64,000 nucleotides of DNA from Streptomyces chryseus (GTDB lineage: Bacteria > Actinomycetota > Actinomycetes > Streptomycetales > Streptomycetaceae). The notes beneath the pieces were generated by a model. It ran no database searches and was not told the DNA's origin. It worked only from the letters and a program-made list of their open reading frames with translations. The stretch spans positions 1 to 64,000 of the forward strand of contig NZ_BMVO01000024.1 in assembly GCF_014650755.1 (NCBI RefSeq). Direction: 5' to 3'. Made by a program: the position numbers and the translations under genes. Shown here one piece after another: positions 61,338 to 64,000 of this stretch. Position 1 is the first letter of the stretch. The number at the start of each line of letters is the position of its first letter.

Positions 61338-62575
61338 CCGGAATCGAGATCGCGGCGGTGGCCGCCGCCGGCGCCGTGCTCCTCGCCGCCGGGATCGTGC
61401 TCGGCCGCGTCACCGCCCGCCACGGGCGGGGCGACCTCGACCTCGGTACGCCCGTCGAGCACGCCACCTTCCACACCCTGCACACCGCCTCGCTCGCCGC
61501 GCCCCCGCTGCGCGCCGGCCTGACCGAGGACACCGCCCGCAAGGCCGCCCGCAGGCTTCGTTCGCTGCTCGGCACCGAGGCCCTGTGCCTGACCGACCGC
61601 GAGAGCGTGCTCGCGTGGGACGGGCCCGGCGGCGACCACCACCGCGAGCCGGTGATGCGCCGCGTACGGGAGATGCTCGACTCCGGGCGGAGCCAGAGCG
61701 TACGCACCGACTGCGACGACCTCCAGTGCCCCCTGCGGTGGGCGGTGATCGCGCCGCTGACCGGCGAGGAGGGGGTGCTGGGCGCGCTCGTCGCCTACGG
61801 GTCGCGGGAGTCGGCGGTCCTGGTCCGGGCGGCGACCGAGGTGGCCCGCTGGGTGTCCGTACAGCTGGAACTCGCCGAGCTGGACCGCTCGCGCACCCGC
61901 GTCGTCGAGGCGGAGATCCGTGCCCTGCGCGCCCAGATCTCGCCGCACTTCATCTTCAACTCGCTCGCCGCGATCGCCTCGTTCGTCCGCACCGACCCCG
62001 AGCGCGCCCGCGAACTGCTGCTGGAGTTCGCGGACTTCACCCGGTACTCCTTCCGCCGCCACGGCGACTTCACCCACCTCGCCGACGAACTGCGCTCCAT
62101 CGAGCAGTACCTGGCCCTGGCCGGAGCGCGCTTCGGCGACCGGCTGAAGGTGACCCTCCAGGTCGCCCCCGAGGTGCTGCCCGTCGCGCTGCCGTTCCTC
62201 TGCCTCCAGCCGCTCGTGGAGAACGCCGTCAAGCACGGACTGGAGGACTCCACCGACGAGTTCAAGGTCACCATCTCCGCCCGGGACGCGGGCGCGGAGG
62301 CCACGGTCGTCATCGAGGACAACGGCGTCGGCATGGACCCGGAGCGCCTGCGGCGCATCCTCGCGGGCGAGCACACCGCCTCGTCCGGCATCGGTCTGTC
62401 CAACGTCGACGACCGGTTGCGCCAGGTGTACGGCGACGACTACGGCCTCGTGATCGAGACGGGCGTCGGCGCGGGAATGAAGATCACGCTGCGCTTTCCC
62501 AAGTACCGCGCGGGAGTGCACCCCTCGTCGCCCGCCGGACAGGGCCGGCGGCCGGGCCCGCGGACGGGGCCGTGA
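61334..62575 (+). CDS. LytS-like sensor histidine kinase
   Basis: The 413-residue protein has one N-terminal membrane helix (about 5-25), a GAF-like domain (about 55-180) and a His_kinase/GHKL domain. The phospho-accepting histidine is H205 in QISPHFIFNSL, and the ATP-binding region has ENAVKHG (about 299-305). The kinase lacks the many transmembrane helices of LytS. Cysteines C127 and C132 in the GAF region (TDCDDLQC) could sense redox or a ligand. It likely phosphorylates the LytTR regulator at 57939. ATGA overlap with the transporter couples the two. Confidence 0.9.
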   Translation: MTGIEIAAVAAAGAVLLAAGIVLGRVTARHGRGDLDLGTPVEHATFHTLHTASLAAPPLRAGLTEDTARKAARRLRSLLGTEALCLTDRESVLAWDGPGGDHHREPVMRRVREMLDSGRSQSVRTDCDDLQCPLRWAVIAPLTGEEGVLGALVAYGSRESAVLVRAATEVARWVSVQLELAELDRSRTRVVEAEIRALRAQISPHFIFNSLAAIASFVRTDPERARELLLEFADFTRYSFRRHGDFTHLADELRSIEQYLALAGARFGDRLKVTLQVAPEVLPVALPFLCLQPLVENAVKHGLEDSTDEFKVTISARDAGAEATVVIEDNGVGMDPERLRRILAGEHTASSGIGLSNVDDRLRQVYGDDYGLVIETGVGAGMKITLRFPKYRAGVHPSSPAGQGRRPGPRTGP

Positions 62576-63088
62576 TCAGAAGAGGTGGATGGCCAGATGC
62601 CCCAGGGGCAGACCCAACTGCCAGGCCGGCATCCACACCTGCTCGCTCTCGTCCACCGCGAGATCCGCCGCCTGGTGCCGGGGAACGGCGCCGCCGAGGT
62701 CGGCGGCGAGGAGTTCCGTGCCGCTGAGCCAGCGCCATGAGGCCAGGGCCAGTTCGAGGTCGGGACCGGCGGACGCGTCGCGGCGGGCCGCGGCGGTGCG
62801 CTCGGCGAGCCTCTCCCGTACCCAGGTCTCCCAGGGATGGCCGTACGTCGTGAGCGAGAGCCACTCGTCGAGGCCGGAGACGACGCGGATGCCGGACAGC
62901 TCGTCGGAGCTGTCGGACAGATAGACGGTGAGCGCCAGGGTCTCCCGGCCCGCCCGGAACTCGATCGTGCCGGGTGGGATCAGCTGGCCCGTGCGCAGCA
63001 GCTCGTCGGCGATGTACTCGGCGTACAGCCAAGCCATCGGTACCGTGAGTCTGTCTCCGCTGGTGCCGTTCGAACTCTCGGGCAGCAC
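62576..63088 (-). CDS. hypothetical protein of unknown function
   Basis: The 170-residue soluble protein begins TVPMAWLYAEYIADELLRTG (about 15-34) and has a strand-rich middle (IEFRAGRETLALTVYLSD) with a conserved-looking tail VWMPAWQLGLPLGHLAIHLF. No domain is recognisable. Its stop lies immediately against that of the kinase gene. GTG 63088 has an AGG ribosome site upstream. It lies 187 bp downstream of the ECF sigma gene and on the same strand, but it lacks the zinc motif of an anti-sigma factor. Confidence 0.6.
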   Translation of the reverse strand: MLPESSNGTSGDRLTVPMAWLYAEYIADELLRTGQLIPPGTIEFRAGRETLALTVYLSDSSDELSGIRVVSGLDEWLSLTTYGHPWETWVRERLAERTAAARRDASAGPDLELALASWRWLSGTELLAADLGGAVPRHQAADLAVDESEQVWMPAWQLGLPLGHLAIHLF

Positions 63089-63274
63089 AGCACTTCACCT
63101 TCTCCCGGGCTGATCTGTTCTCTGTTCCTGCGGGGCACCGCCGAGCCTTCACTCTCAGACACGCACAGCGTGCGGTCTTTACTCAACTTGACGCTGCTGT
63201 TTCGAAATCGGCCTGCTCTGCACGGGTACGGAAGGTGAAGATCTGACCTGCGGGGCGGGTGGTACGAACGTGCC

Positions 63275-63817
63275 TCAGGCGGCGTCGCGGCCGTACCCCG
63301 GAAGTACCTTCCGCAGCGCGCGCAGAGCATAGTACGTACGGGACTTGACGGTGCCCGCCGGTATGCCGAGCGCCTCCGACGCCTCGGCCACGGAACGGCC
63401 CCGGAAGTAGACCTGGGCCAGCACGTCGCGGTGCTCCCCGCGCAGCGCTCCGACGGCCTGGCGGACGTCGAGCGCGGTGACGGAGCGTTCCACGTGGTCG
63501 TCGGGGAGCGCGGAGTGCTCCAGTACGTCGTCGCCGACCTCGTGCGGCCGGGACCGGCGGGCCCGCCGGGCGTCGATCGCCAGCCTGCGGCCCACGGTGA
63601 AGAGCCACGGGCGCAGCGATTCGTGGTCGCTCGCCAGCGCCTCCGGGTGCTGCCAGGCCCGTACCAGCGTCTCCTGGAGGAGATCCTCCGCGCGCTGCCT
63701 GTCCCCGTAGGTGAGGCCCAGGAGGAAGCAGAAGAGCGCCTTGCCGTGGTCGCGCTGGAGGTCGGCGATGGCTCGTTCGTCGGTGTGCTGCTGGAGGGAG
63801 GAAGCGGAGGAAGTCAC
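63275..63817 (-). CDS. ECF-subfamily RNA polymerase sigma factor
   Basis: The 180-residue protein has sigma region 2 (RDHGKALFCFLLGLTYGDRQ and AEDLLQETLVRAWQHPEAL) and region 4 (VYFRGRSVAEASEALGIPAG, TVKSRTYYALRALR) of group 4 sigma factors. It directs a stress or envelope regulon. GTG 63817 has AAGGGG upstream. The gene next to it (62576) is not a zinc anti-sigma factor; the orphan anti-sigma at 57002 could be its partner, but this is inference. Confidence 0.9.
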   Translation of the reverse strand: MTSSASSLQQHTDERAIADLQRDHGKALFCFLLGLTYGDRQRAEDLLQETLVRAWQHPEALASDHESLRPWLFTVGRRLAIDARRARRSRPHEVGDDVLEHSALPDDHVERSVTALDVRQAVGALRGEHRDVLAQVYFRGRSVAEASEALGIPAGTVKSRTYYALRALRKVLPGYGRDAA

Positions 63818-64000
63818 CGTTGACGCCCCTTCGGGAGACCGGGTGGCCGATGGCCTGAAGGCGGCGAAGATAACCGCCGTCCGGCCGGGGCGCCGCCGTG
63901 CGGAAGGCGGCGGCCGAACGGGCGGCAGGGGCCGTGCGGTGAGCGGTCGAACGGTGCGACGAATGGCACGACGAACGGTCGCGGTGAACGCCCGTGACGA
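63818..64000. other. region upstream of the ECF sigma gene
   Basis: The last 183 bases are upstream of the sigma start. I see no reading frame with a credible ribosome site, and the window end cuts off whatever lies beyond. Confidence 0.3.

Overview
The window is a stretch of actinomycete chromosome, almost certainly Streptomyces. It has very high GC, frequent GTG starts and gene ends that overlap by 4 bp. It carries a HrdB-type principal sigma factor, a conservon, a large LuxR-family ATPase regulator, four SpoIIE-type phosphatases and an isorenieratene-type carotenoid cluster. I see no prophage, insertion sequence, CRISPR array or rRNA. There is one tRNA, tRNA-Pro(GGG).

Layout. 0-8 kb: a YihY-family membrane protein behind a strong terminator, an unusual XRE-TetR double-DNA-binding regulator, and a class I terpene synthase whose 3' end overlaps a P450. 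The P450 ends an operon with a complete conservon (sensor kinase, roadblock, DUF742, small NTPase). It has lost the K-helix ExxR arginine, which marks the CYP157 family. 8-13 kb: a DUF350 protein, hrdB, and cobK and cobF tail to tail. 13-24 kb: tRNA-Pro, an operon of a LAL regulator and two PAS/GAF/SpoIIE phosphatases, a secreted subtilisin with a P-domain, and a DoxX protein.

25-37 kb reads as a light and oxidative-stress region. It holds convergent crtYTU and crtE-I-B-Rieske operons, a Dps protein, a spore-photoproduct-lyase-like radical SAM protein with an SDR, and a DUF2945 protein. 37-47 kb: a membrane SpoIIE phosphatase, a tiny proline-rich protein, gnd, an Rpf-LysM-M23 cell-wall hydrolase, a DMT transporter, an FhuF-like Fe-S protein, glgA/glgC, and an SDR with an N-terminal zinc ribbon and no catalytic tyrosine.

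47-57 kb: a PhnZ-like HD-domain protein divergent from a conserved-looking 61-aa peptide; a lipase-maturation-factor/DUF1990/YndJ operon under two TTGAAC palindromes; a fourth SpoIIE phosphatase; a wax ester synthase; and an Fpg/Nei glycosylase. 57-64 kb: an anti-sigma factor with no adjacent sigma gene, and a LytTR regulator and LytS-like kinase flanking an SSS transporter. Two near-identical candidate leaderless promoters precede the regulator and the transporter genes. The window ends with an ECF sigma factor gene and an unknown protein.

The recurring theme is regulation: conservon, LAL, four PP2C phosphatases, LytS/LytR, and sigma/anti-sigma, together with stress protection and terpenoid metabolism. 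The most unusual items are the terpene synthase/CYP157/conservon locus, the XRE-TetR fusion with palindromes beside it, the 61-aa peptide beside a PhnZ-like enzyme, the Tyr-less zinc-ribbon SDR, and the paired leaderless promoters.
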